In this document: in pieces, positions 1 to 5,286 of the stretch
How positions within the stretch are numbered: the stretch's first letter is position 1
Layout of the letters: each line of letters begins with the position of its first letter
Assembly: GCA_035533255.1 (NCBI GenBank)
Contig: DATLUE010000071.1
Coordinates: 1 to 5,286 of the forward strand
DNA from: CAIKMD01 sp035533255
GTDB lineage: Bacteria; Pseudomonadota; Alphaproteobacteria; ATCC43930; CGMCC-115725
Length of the DNA: 5,286 nucleotides
Reading direction: 5' to 3'
Program-made: the position numbers and the translations under genes
The notes under the pieces: generated by a model
Databases searched by the model: none
Seen by the model: the letters and a program-made list of their open reading frames with translations, nothing else
Told to the model about the DNA's origin: nothing

Positions 1-105
1 ACGGTCGGAAGCGGCGTCACGACTTTCAAGCCCGGCGATCGCACTCTGATATCTTGTATTTCGGCCTAGGGAAGATGCGATTATTGCCGCAAGGGGATGT
101 ATTTC
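1..105 (+). pseudogene. Remnant of zinc-dependent alcohol dehydrogenase (N-terminal GroES-like domain fragment)
   Basis: Frame 1 reads TVGSGVTTFKPGDRTLISC, then ISA, a TAG stop (67-69), then GRCDYCRKGMY. This matches the catalytic-domain segment of medium-chain zinc alcohol dehydrogenases: the VGxGV..FKPGDRV turn followed by the structural-zinc cysteine cluster (CGxCxxCRxGMYxHC). The amber codon sits where the first structural-zinc cysteine would normally be. After GMY the similarity stops: the expected S-H-C is not in frame, and the DNA then becomes the 3' end of the convergent cytochrome gene. The whole NAD-binding domain is missing. The upstream part lies outside the window, so it is unknown whether the 5' end survives. 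This is a broken, non-functional remnant, probably joined to the sor genes by a deletion or rearrangement. The family call is reliable at superfamily level; the substrate is unknown. Confidence 0.75.
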
Positions 106-436
106 ATTGAGCGCCTTTTATCGCGTTCAGGTAATCGACAATTGCCGAAACGTCCTTCTCATCGACAGGGGCCTTGTATACGTTCCGCATCTTATTCACT
201 TCAGCTTCCCAACCAGCCCGTGTCATCGCTGGTTGCGTCAGAATCATGCCGGCGGAATGACAGCCGAGGCAGTTGTTGTTGACGGTAGCGATATTGGGTC
301 CTGCCGGCATTTTTCGGCTCGGCTGGGGTAGTCTCACCGTCTCGGATTTTAGGGTGAGCGGAACTTTTGCTTGGACGCCCCATGACGAGAGCACGATCCC
401 GCCCATGAGGACGATTGAAACGATCTGATATTTCAT
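104..436 (-). CDS. sorB: Monoheme cytochrome c subunit of sulfite dehydrogenase (SorB-like)
   Basis: A 110-residue periplasmic cytochrome c. Residues 1-23 form a Sec signal peptide: Lys2, a hydrophobic core IVSIVLMGGIVL, and a VQA cleavage site. The single heme site is CLGCH at residues 56-60, with His60 as one axial ligand. Met64, Met71 and Met83 are candidates for the other. The downstream WEAEVNKMRNVYKAPV and DVSAIVDYL segments are typical of SorB, which accepts electrons from the SorA molybdenum/heme unit and passes them to the respiratory chain. The length fits the family. I chose the ATG at 436 over the in-frame GTG at 445 because AGGGG lies 8 nt upstream of the ATG and the signal peptide then starts in the usual MK form. 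The gene begins 11 nt after the sorA stop, so the two form an operon. It ends in TGA, touching the alcohol dehydrogenase remnant. It appears intact although its partner is broken. Confidence 0.85.
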   Translation of the reverse strand: MKYQIVSIVLMGGIVLSSWGVQAKVPLTLKSETVRLPQPSRKMPAGPNIATVNNNCLGCHSAGMILTQPAMTRAGWEAEVNKMRNVYKAPVDEKDVSAIVDYLNAIKGAQ

Positions 437-447
437 CTCTCGCACCC

Positions 448-1667
448 CTACGCAGCCGAGACCGACGTCGTTTCAATAACGTTGCGCATGAAGCCTGCAG
501 GATTCCAGTTGGGCTTCGTTGGTTGCACCTCGCCGCTAGTGCTCCTGCAGCGGGCCATGAGGGTATAGTCTCCTTTGGCCGTCGGGGTGAAGTGCGCAGT
601 CCACTGGCGGAAGCTGTATTTGCCTTCGTCGCGGCCGAGCTGTGCGGAATGCCACGTCTTACCTCCGTCGCTCGAGATGTCGACGCGTGCGACGCCGGCA
701 TCGCCGCCAAATGCGATGCCGCGCAGCATGACCGGTCGTGCCACACGCAGGGATGCTCCGCCCTAGATGTTGGTGATGAAGGAACGTGGGTTCATACGAC
801 CGATCGGCACCATGGTAATGTTCGCCTGACCGGGCGTCATATCGGCGTGTGGCGTGTCGGGGATCGTGTAGGCTGTCTTCATCCAAAAGTTGGTGTCGGC
901 ATTATCGAGAACTTCGATGTCGTTTAACATCTTGACCCAGTAAGTTGCATACCAGCCCGGCACTACAAGCCGAAGGGGGAAGCCATTGAGTAGCGGAAGC
1001 TGCTGTCCGTTCATCGCGTAAGCAATCATCACGTCACTATCGCGAGCATGATCCACCGCTAGCGACTTCATGAAATCTGGCCCATCCGGCACGACCGGCG
1101 TATCGAGACCGTTGAAACGCACCTGCACTGCCCCGGCTTTGACGCCGGCGCGATCAAGCACATCTTTAAGGTGCACACCGGTCCAACGGGCGTTGCCCAT
1201 GGCGCCGTTGCCCCATTCGCCGCCAGCGACGCGCGGCTGGAAGAAGCCGCGCGAATTGCCCGAGCATTGATTGACAGCCGCGATCTCGAAGCGCGGCAGC
1301 GCAAGCAAGTCTTTGAGGCTTAGCGACAGCGGCTGATTCACTTGACCGTGGACATTGAGACGGAAGCTGTCGACGTCGACGGTCGTCGGGATTACCGCCC
1401 AATGCCAGCGCACGAAGAAGCTATCGTTCGGTGTGAATACGCCTTTGTCGAATACATCGAACGGCGTCTCGAGCAGCGGCGGGCGTGTGCGCTGTAGGAC
1501 CATCGCGCCTTTCTGCGGAAATGCCGTGGTAATCGCGCGCTCGCCCGGGCCACCCGGCAGCGGCAAGGTTGTCGTGGTTTGCGCCCAGGCAGGTACAGCA
1601 AAGCTCGCCAGCCCGGCCCAACGCCAACGTCGCGCAATAGGCGCCGCCTTGACATCGTCCCGGTCAT
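448..1667 (-). pseudogene. sorA: Molybdopterin sulfite dehydrogenase catalytic subunit SorA, disrupted by a frameshift and an amber stop
   Basis: SorA oxidises sulfite to sulfate in the periplasm. The start is fixed by a near-perfect Shine-Dalgarno upstream of ATG 1667. It opens a Tat signal peptide with MSRRRLLRDVGVG (the MSRRR methionine at 1655-1653). The rest of that peptide, WAGLASFAVPAWA, lies in another frame from about 1620, so one base has been lost (or two gained) around 1612-1628. The mature frame then shows family hallmarks: FFVRWHW (Arg at 1408-1410, His at 1402-1404), NQCSGNSRGFF with the molybdenum-ligand Cys at 1264-1266, GGEWGNGAMGNARW, LNGFPLRLVVPGWYATYWVK and IGRMNPRSFITN. 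A TAG at 763-765 interrupts the frame just before the Mo-cofactor dimerisation domain, which continues in frame to 448 (GIAFGGDAGVARVDISSDGG, NWNPAGFMRNVIETT). Restoring one base gives about 406 residues, close to the length I recall for SorA precursors. All domains are otherwise present, so decay is recent. Recoding or sequence error is possible but less likely with two lesions. Confidence 0.85.
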
Positions 1668-1676
1668 TTAGACGCT

Positions 1677-1685
1677 TCCTCCTTA
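1677..1685 (-). promoter_or_regulatory. Strong ribosome binding site of sorA
   Basis: The - strand reads CTAAGGAGGAAGCGTCTAAATG, with AGGAGG 10 nt upstream of ATG 1667. This near-perfect anti-SD match decides the sorA start. The ATG lies in the Tat-signal frame and not in the long frame that opens at 1734, and this is what exposes the frameshift. Confidence 0.8.
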
Positions 1686-1742
1686 GAGTTCGATTTTGCC
1701 ACGAGCGTCCGATCAGCCATCGCGCTGGCGTCATTTAAATTG

Positions 1743-1769
1743 AGCATACCATGATTGTGCGGCTTACAA
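1743..1769 (-). promoter_or_regulatory. Possible sigma70-type promoter for sorAB
   Basis: On the - strand, TTGTAA (1769-1764) and TATGCT (1748-1743) are separated by 15 bp. The -10 is preceded by TGG, giving an extended -10 form (TGGTATGCT). It would leave a leader of about 70 nt before the sorA ATG. The spacer is short and the -35 imperfect, so this is only a candidate. It lies inside the inverted repeat 1751-1781, which would suit control by a repressor or activator. Confidence 0.25.
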
Positions 1770-1781
1770 ATTCGCAATCAT
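1751..1781. repeat. Inverted repeat ATGATTG...CAATCAT, possible operator for sorAB
   Basis: ATGATTG (1751-1757) and CAATCAT (1775-1781) are perfect 7-bp inverted arms. Allowing one bulged T, the arms extend to ATGATTG(t)GCG (1751-1761) and CGCAATCAT (1773-1781). The separation of about two helical turns between arm centres and the overlap with the possible sorA promoter suit a dimeric regulator. No binding protein can be named. Confidence 0.4.
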
Positions 1782-1866
1782 TTTCTGGAGAATGAAAACA
1801 AAATGCATGCACATAATGGAAATAGTCGCGAGTTCCACTAAATCGGTCAGTTGTTCTGTAAGTCAT

Positions 1867-1880
1867 TTCTGGCACCAGAA
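1867..1880. repeat. Short inverted repeat TTCTGG-CA-CCAGAA
   Basis: A perfect 6-bp inverted repeat with a 2-nt centre. Further TTCTGG copies stand at 1783-1788 and 1912-1917. The copy at 1783 is followed by AGAATG, as this repeat's second arm also is, so the two sites share a TCATTT(T)CTGG...AGAATG layout. This could be a recurring operator element; no known regulator is recognised. Confidence 0.35.
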
Positions 1881-1892
1881 TGGCCTCTCGAA

Positions 1893-1917
1893 CCGAACTC
1901 GATCCATCGAGTTCTGG
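1893..1917. repeat. Palindrome GAACTCGAT-CC-ATCGAGTTC, likely operator upstream of yeiH
   Basis: GAACTCGAT (1895-1903) and ATCGAGTTC (1906-1914) are perfect 9-bp inverted arms around a CC centre. With one bulge they extend to CCGAACTCGAT and ATCGAGTTCTGG (1893-1917). It ends 37 bp before the yeiH start. The 2-nt centre is too tight for a simple RNA hairpin loop, and no T-run follows, so a binding site for a dimeric regulator is more likely than a terminator. Confidence 0.5.
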
Positions 1918-1954
1918 ACGCAGGGCATAAATTCTGCGCATGAAATGAGTCGGG

Positions 1955-3010
1955 ATGGCAATCTCGACACCGTTTAGACCATTGCGGAAATTGGCAGCTT
2001 TCATTCCTGGGCTCGCGCTGTGCATCGGCATCAGTCTTGTCGCGCTTGCCGTGCAGGCGGTGGAAGTGCGTATCGTCGGACGACCCTATATCGAAGCGAT
2101 CGTCGGCGCGATTTTGCTGGGTACGCTCATCCGTACGCTTTGGACGCCGGGACAAGCATGGGCAAAGGGCACCGACTTCAGCGCCAAGACGCTACTCGAA
2201 ATCGCCGTCGCCCTGTTGGGCGCGTCAATCAGCGCGCAGGCGATCGCCACGCACGGCCTAGGCCTGCTTCTCGGCGTTGCCGTGGTGGTAATCGTATCGC
2301 TCGCGGCGAGCTACGCCGTCGGCCGCAGCTTCGGCTTGTCGCGCACCCTCGCGCTTCTGGTCGCCTGCGGCAATTCGATCTGCGGCAATTCGGCGATCGC
2401 GGCCGTTGCGCCGATCATCGACGCGGAGGCAGACGACATCGTTTCGTCGATCGCGTTCACAGCGATCCTCGGCGTCATCGTGGTTCTCGTACTGCCGCTG
2501 CTGGTTCCGCTGCTGCAATTGTCGCAGCGGCAATACGGCGTGCTTGCGGGCCTGACCGTCTATGCCGTGCCGCAAGTCCTCGCGGCGACGTTTCCGATCG
2601 GCATCGTGAGCACGCAAATCGGCACCCTGGTCAAGCTGATGCGCGTTCTCATGCTCGGGCCGGTGGTGCTGCTGCTGTCGATCGGCGTCAACCGGTCGCG
2701 ACCCGATATCGGCGATCGAGCGCGCTTGCGGGCGCCGTTGCCGCTATCGCGATTCCTTCCCTGGTTCATCATCGCCTTCGTGCTGTTGGCGGGATTGCGC
2801 TCGCTAGGATTGGTGCCGCTCATCGTGCTTGGCCCGATCGTGCAGCTGGCGGCTCTGCTCACGGTCGTCGCCATGGCGGCGCTTGGCCTCAGCGTCGACA
2901 TGCGAGGTCTGCGACGCGCCGGCGGCCGGGTCATCGCCGCCGCGCTCGTCGCCGTGTTGCTCTTGGGCGCGATCAGCTTCGTTCTGATCTACTGGCTTCG
3001 CATCACTTGA
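1955..3010 (+). CDS. yeiH: YeiH/UPF0324 family membrane protein, putative sulfate (or sulfite) exporter
   Basis: A 351-residue inner-membrane protein with about ten hydrophobic segments, for example residues 13-35, 46-62, 79-97, 102-122, 131-153, 165-188, 232-245, 267-281, 286-312 and 326-347. Family signatures of the YeiH / conserved hypothetical 698 group are clear: the VACGNSICGNSAIAAVAPII block at residues 136-155, the D-E-A-D-D tail that follows it, YAVPQVLAA at 203-211, and LVKLMRVLMLGP at 225-236. The family is classed as putative sulfate exporters and includes TauZ-type proteins found with sulfonate-degradation genes; transport has rarely been shown directly. The ATG at 1955 lacks a strong Shine-Dalgarno sequence but gives the usual short basic N-terminus before the first helix. 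The gene faces away from sorAB and is followed by the dioxygenase genes on the same strand, so it is probably the first gene of their operon. It shows no stop codon, frameshift or missing block, in contrast to sorA. Confidence 0.85.
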   Translation: MAISTPFRPLRKLAAFIPGLALCIGISLVALAVQAVEVRIVGRPYIEAIVGAILLGTLIRTLWTPGQAWAKGTDFSAKTLLEIAVALLGASISAQAIATHGLGLLLGVAVVVIVSLAASYAVGRSFGLSRTLALLVACGNSICGNSAIAAVAPIIDAEADDIVSSIAFTAILGVIVVLVLPLLVPLLQLSQRQYGVLAGLTVYAVPQVLAATFPIGIVSTQIGTLVKLMRVLMLGPVVLLLSIGVNRSRPDIGDRARLRAPLPLSRFLPWFIIAFVLLAGLRSLGLVPLIVLGPIVQLAALLTVVAMAALGLSVDMRGLRRAGGRVIAAALVAVLLLGAISFVLIYWLRIT

Positions 3011-3055
3011 TCTGAAGGGCGAGGCAGAGTGAGAATCGGCGAGACAATCAGACGT

Positions 3056-3060
3056 GGGAG
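3056..3060 (+). promoter_or_regulatory. Ribosome binding site deciding the dioxygenase alpha start
   Basis: GGGAG lies 7 nt before ATG 3068. An alternative in-frame GTG at 3029 has GAGG only 4 nt upstream. The ATG is preferred because the spacing is better and the protein then starts shortly before the conserved LIDDRPDEGIFRINR segment. The GTG start would add 13 residues. Confidence 0.6.
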
Positions 3061-3067
3061 TCCGATC

Positions 3068-4399
3068 ATGGAACACGGCGCGCGCTATGCCCAATTGATC
3101 GACGACCGTCCGGACGAGGGCATCTTCCGCATCAACCGGACGATCTACAACGACCCGGCGATCCTCGAAGCGGAATACCGAAGCATCTTCGAGGGCGGCT
3201 GGCTCTTCCTCTGCCACGAATCCATCATCCCGAGGCCCGGCGATTTCTTCAGCACGCACATGGGGCGGCAACCGATTTTCGTGGTGCGGACCGAAGACGG
3301 CGCGGTCGCGGCCTATCTCAATGCCTGCGGGCATCGCGGATCGCTTCTGGTCAAAGCGCGCTCCGGCAATGTTCAGAGCATCATCTGTCCCTATCACGGC
3401 TTTTGCTTCGACATGAAAGGGCGCTGCGTCGCCGTGCCGAAGCGCGCGACCGGCTGGCCCGGGGAATTCGAGCTGTCGCAATTCGATCTTCGGCCGATCG
3501 CCCGGATTGAGAGCTATCGCGGCCTGGTCTTCGGATGCCTGACGCCGGATGTCCCGAGCCTGCGCGAGCATCTCGGCGCGGCGACCGCGCTGATCGATAT
3601 TTTCGTCGCGCCGGCGCCGCAGCCGCTCGAAGTCGTCAGCGGCTACAGCATCTATCAAACCGCATGCAACTGGAAGATCATGCACGAGAACGGGCCCGAC
3701 GCGTATCACGCGCCGGTGGTCCACAACAATTTCGCCGCGGCCATCGCCTATCGCGAGAAGCGGTCTGGCGCCGAGGGGCTGCGCAAGACCGACACCGGCC
3801 GCCTCACCGCGCGGATCGCTTCGGCGAGTTACGATCTCGGCAACGGCCATACGGCTTTCTGGCACGAACGCCCGTCGCCCGAAGCGTTCCCGATCTCCGC
3901 CCAGAAGGACGCGCTGGCGCGGCGCTTCACGCCCGGCCAACTCGCCTGGATCGTCGAGCGCGGCCGACACATGACGATCTTTCCCAATCTTCTACTCAAC
4001 GATCTCGCGAGTACGCATCTGCGCGTCTATCGCCCTCTCGGAGTCGATCGGATGGAGACGATCATCTGGTGCCTTGCGCCGGTCGGCGAGCCGGCGGAGG
4101 CGCGCGCGGCACGCTTGCGGAAATTCGAGGATTTCTTCCTGGCGAGCGGCATGGCCACGCCGGACGATGTCGCAATCGCCGAAGGCGCACAACAGGCGAG
4201 CTGGGCACATGCCAGCCCGTGGAGCGTCCTGAGCCGCGGCTTGTCTTCCTGCTCCGACGGCCCCGACGCCGCCGCGCGCGAGCTCGGCTTCGCGCCACGC
4301 GTCAGCAGCGACAGCTGGGATCACGAGGTCGCCATCCGCGGGGTCTACCGGCGCTGGCTCGAGATGATGGAACACAACCCGGAACGACGCCATGTCTGA
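3068..4399 (+). CDS. Rieske non-heme iron aromatic-ring dioxygenase, alpha (catalytic) subunit
   Basis: A 443-residue cytoplasmic oxygenase subunit that would add both atoms of O2 to an aromatic ring. The Rieske [2Fe-2S] site is C87-x-H89 and C107-x2-H110 (NACGHRG ... CPYHGFCFD). In the catalytic domain, CNWKIMHENGPDAYHAPVVH at 200-219 supplies the bridging Asp211 and iron ligands His214 and His219. The third ligand is Asp366 or Asp367 in SGMATPDDVAIAEGAQQ. All ligands are present, so the enzyme should be active. Overall form and the paired beta subunit place it near benzoate and anthranilate dioxygenases, but I cannot assign the substrate; aromatic carboxylates, anthranilate-like compounds and aromatic sulfonates are all possible. 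The gene lies 57 bp after the exporter and overlaps the beta gene by 8 bp. No ferredoxin, reductase or cis-diol dehydrogenase is in the window, so electron-transfer partners must lie elsewhere. Confidence 0.9.
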   Translation: MEHGARYAQLIDDRPDEGIFRINRTIYNDPAILEAEYRSIFEGGWLFLCHESIIPRPGDFFSTHMGRQPIFVVRTEDGAVAAYLNACGHRGSLLVKARSGNVQSIICPYHGFCFDMKGRCVAVPKRATGWPGEFELSQFDLRPIARIESYRGLVFGCLTPDVPSLREHLGAATALIDIFVAPAPQPLEVVSGYSIYQTACNWKIMHENGPDAYHAPVVHNNFAAAIAYREKRSGAEGLRKTDTGRLTARIASASYDLGNGHTAFWHERPSPEAFPISAQKDALARRFTPGQLAWIVERGRHMTIFPNLLLNDLASTHLRVYRPLGVDRMETIIWCLAPVGEPAEARAARLRKFEDFFLASGMATPDDVAIAEGAQQASWAHASPWSVLSRGLSSCSDGPDAAARELGFAPRVSSDSWDHEVAIRGVYRRWLEMMEHNPERRHV

Positions 4400-4889
4400 C
4401 CCGCAGCTCCACGCCGCCGTCTCGGAACTCCTCTTCCGCGAGGCGCGGCTGCTCGACGAGCAGAAATGGTCGGCATGGCTCGAGCTTTATGAAGAGGACG
4501 CCGTCTTCTGGGTCCCGGCAACGACAATGACCGGCGGCTTTACCACCGATCCCGAGCACGAGCTTAATTTCATCTACATCACCAGCCGCGCCGGGCTCGA
4601 GGCGCGGATCTTGCGGGTCGAGACCAATAGCTCGATAGCATCGACGCCGCCGCCGCGCACCTGCCATCTCGTGACTTGCGTCATGATCGACGCAGCCAAC
4701 GATAAGGAAATCCGCGCCGTCGCCAGCTGGCAGGTCGTATCTTTCAGCGAGCAGCGCGGCCAGCAGCTTCGCTCCGGCTCTTACGAATATGTGCTACGCC
4801 CGTTCGGCCCGTCATTCCGCATTGCGCGCAAGAAAATTCTGCTGCTCGAGCATGTCATCGACGGCTATTTTGACGTCTACTCGGTCTGA
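4392..4889 (+). CDS. Aromatic-ring dioxygenase beta (small) subunit
   Basis: A 165-residue structural subunit of the alpha-beta Rieske dioxygenase, of the cystatin/SnoaL-like fold. Typical motifs are FREARLLDEQKWSAWLELY (residues 15-33), EEDAVFWVPA (34-43), TTDPEHELNFIY (51-62), RAGLEARILRVET (66-78), PPPRTCHLV (86-94) and the C-terminal RIARKKILLLEHV region. This pattern matches benzoate/anthranilate-type beta subunits, whose length is similar. The subunit carries no metal ligands and mainly stabilises the oligomer. Its ATG lies within the end of the alpha gene (ATGTCTGA), so translation is probably coupled and the subunits made in equal amounts. The Shine-Dalgarno is weak (GGAACG upstream), which agrees with coupling. 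The frame ends in TGA and looks complete. Confidence 0.88.
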   Translation: MSDPQLHAAVSELLFREARLLDEQKWSAWLELYEEDAVFWVPATTMTGGFTTDPEHELNFIYITSRAGLEARILRVETNSSIASTPPPRTCHLVTCVMIDAANDKEIRAVASWQVVSFSEQRGQQLRSGSYEYVLRPFGPSFRIARKKILLLEHVIDGYFDVYSV

Positions 4890-4907
4890 CACGCCGGGCG
4901 GAACGCC

Positions 4908-5286
4908 TCACGCCTTCATCCCGGTCTTGGCGTAGAAATACGCGATAGCGGCTTCGGCGCAGAGCTGGTCCTGCTCGGCCGAGCCCGAGCTCACGCCGAT
5001 GCCGCCAACGATCTCGCCGCCGACCCAAACCGGGAGGCCGCCGCCGATGATGCTGAAATGGCCTTCGTTGGTCACATGGATGCCGAAGGTCGGCTTACCC
5101 GGCACGCACAGCTCGTTATAGATATGCGTTCCGCGCCGCGCGGCGGCGCCGGTGAAGGCTTTGTCGATCGCAATCGAGATGCTCGAGATCTTGCCGCCAT
5201 CCATGCGGTCGAATCGAATGAGATGCCCCGACTCATCCGTGACGGCGATGCACATCGGCACCTTGATCTCCTGCGCTTTCAGCGCC
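4908..5286 (-). CDS. GlcG/HbpS family (heme-degrading domain) protein, 5' end outside the window
   Basis: The visible part covers the C-terminal 125 or so residues of a small GlcG/HbpS-type protein. Conserved features are KVPMCIAVTDESGHLIRFDRMDG, the IAIDKAFTGAAARRGT helix, HVTNEGHFSIIGGGLPVWVGG, and GIGVSSGSAEQDQLCAEAAIAYF near the end. Open reading continues upstream of GTG 5261 to the window edge as ALKAQEIKVPM, matching the first helix of the family. The true start therefore lies beyond 5286 and the gene is 5'-partial here. Some members bind heme (HbpS), but many sit beside oxidase or catabolic genes with no proven role. It converges with the dioxygenase beta gene, leaving 18 bp between stops. 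No hairpin with a T-run lies in that gap. Its link to the dioxygenase is by position only. Confidence 0.85.
   Translation of the reverse strand, partial: ALKAQEIKVPMCIAVTDESGHLIRFDRMDGGKISSISIAIDKAFTGAAARRGTHIYNELCVPGKPTFGIHVTNEGHFSIIGGGLPVWVGGEIVGGIGVSSGSAEQDQLCAEAAIAYFYAKTGMKA

Larger units (their letters stand above)
1668..1954. other. Divergent intergenic region between sorAB (-) and the yeiH-dioxygenase operon (+)
   Basis: No convincing gene lies in these 287 bp. The - strand is open from 2031 to 1735, but its first part is antisense to the exporter gene, it has no clear ribosome binding site, and the product resembles nothing I recognise. Positions 1741-1860 are 39% GC by count, well below the neighbouring genes, as expected for a promoter region. 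Inverted repeats and repeated hexamers listed separately suggest regulator binding, so both transcription units may be controlled from here. No regulator gene is visible in the window. Confidence 0.7.

Noticed and set aside
67..765. Both broken genes contain in-frame TAG codons (67-69 and 763-765), suggesting amber recoding or suppression.
   Set aside because: sorA's own terminal stop at 448-450 is also TAG, sorA has an unrelated frameshift as well, and the dehydrogenase copy is truncated. Ordinary pseudogene decay explains all of this.
763..1734. A long - strand frame of 323 codons from ATG 1734, readable as a complete sulfite oxidase.
   Set aside because: Its first 38 or so residues are not signal-like and the ATG lacks a ribosome binding site. 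The true start with a strong Shine-Dalgarno and Tat motif is ATG 1667 in another frame, and the 3' end is cut by an internal amber codon.
1735..2031. A 98-codon open frame on the - strand across the intergenic region.
   Set aside because: About a quarter of it is antisense to the exporter, there is no clear ribosome binding site, and the product has no recognisable motif. A small unknown gene cannot be fully excluded.
2020..3015. A 331-codon + strand frame inside the exporter gene.
   Set aside because: An arginine-rich shifted-frame shadow of the exporter.
2804..3970. A 388-codon - strand frame opposite the exporter and dioxygenase genes.
   Set aside because: It is a GC-rich antisense shadow: an Arg/Ala/Asp-rich composition with no family features, fully overlapping two well-supported genes.
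3535..4530. A 331-codon + strand frame inside the dioxygenase genes.
   Set aside because: A strongly arginine-rich frame-shifted shadow of the alpha and beta genes.
4890..4907. A GC-rich gap between the convergent beta and GlcG genes (GGCG-GAA-CGCC) as a bidirectional terminator.
   Set aside because: The stem is only four base pairs and no T-run follows on either strand.

Overview
The window looks like an accessory stretch of a GC-rich proteobacterial chromosome, most likely alphaproteobacterial (Rhizobiales-like). This is inferred from codon use and the families present; no marker gene is available to confirm it. Five gene systems and one degraded remnant are visible.

Left part (1-1667). 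A short fragment of a zinc-dependent alcohol dehydrogenase enters from the left edge on the + strand. It carries an in-frame amber stop and ends abruptly against the next gene. On the - strand lies a sorAB pair: the molybdenum sulfite dehydrogenase (SorA) and its monoheme cytochrome c (SorB). sorB is intact. sorA is broken twice, by a one-base frameshift inside its Tat signal peptide and by an in-frame TAG about three quarters of the way through. It is best called a pseudogene.

Middle (1668-1954). This 287-bp divergent intergenic region is visibly AT-richer than its flanks (39% GC by count over 1741-1860). It contains inverted repeats, including a 9-bp perfect palindrome with a 2-nt centre, and four copies of the hexamer TTCTGG/CCAGAA. 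It probably holds the promoters and operators for both directions.

Right part (1955-4889, + strand). A YeiH/UPF0324 (putative sulfate exporter family) membrane protein is followed by the alpha and beta subunits of a Rieske aromatic-ring dioxygenase of the benzoate/anthranilate type. The exporter-alpha gap is 57 bp and the alpha and beta frames overlap by 8 bp, so the three genes look like one operon. A GlcG/HbpS-type protein gene converges from the right and runs off the window.

How they might work together. A dioxygenase of this class can release sulfite when it acts on an aromatic sulfonate. SorAB oxidises sulfite to sulfate in the periplasm, and the YeiH-type protein belongs to a family proposed to export sulfate or sulfite. 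The layout therefore suggests a desulfonation locus in which the sulfite-oxidising arm has since decayed. The family assignments are firm; the substrate and the pathway are inference.
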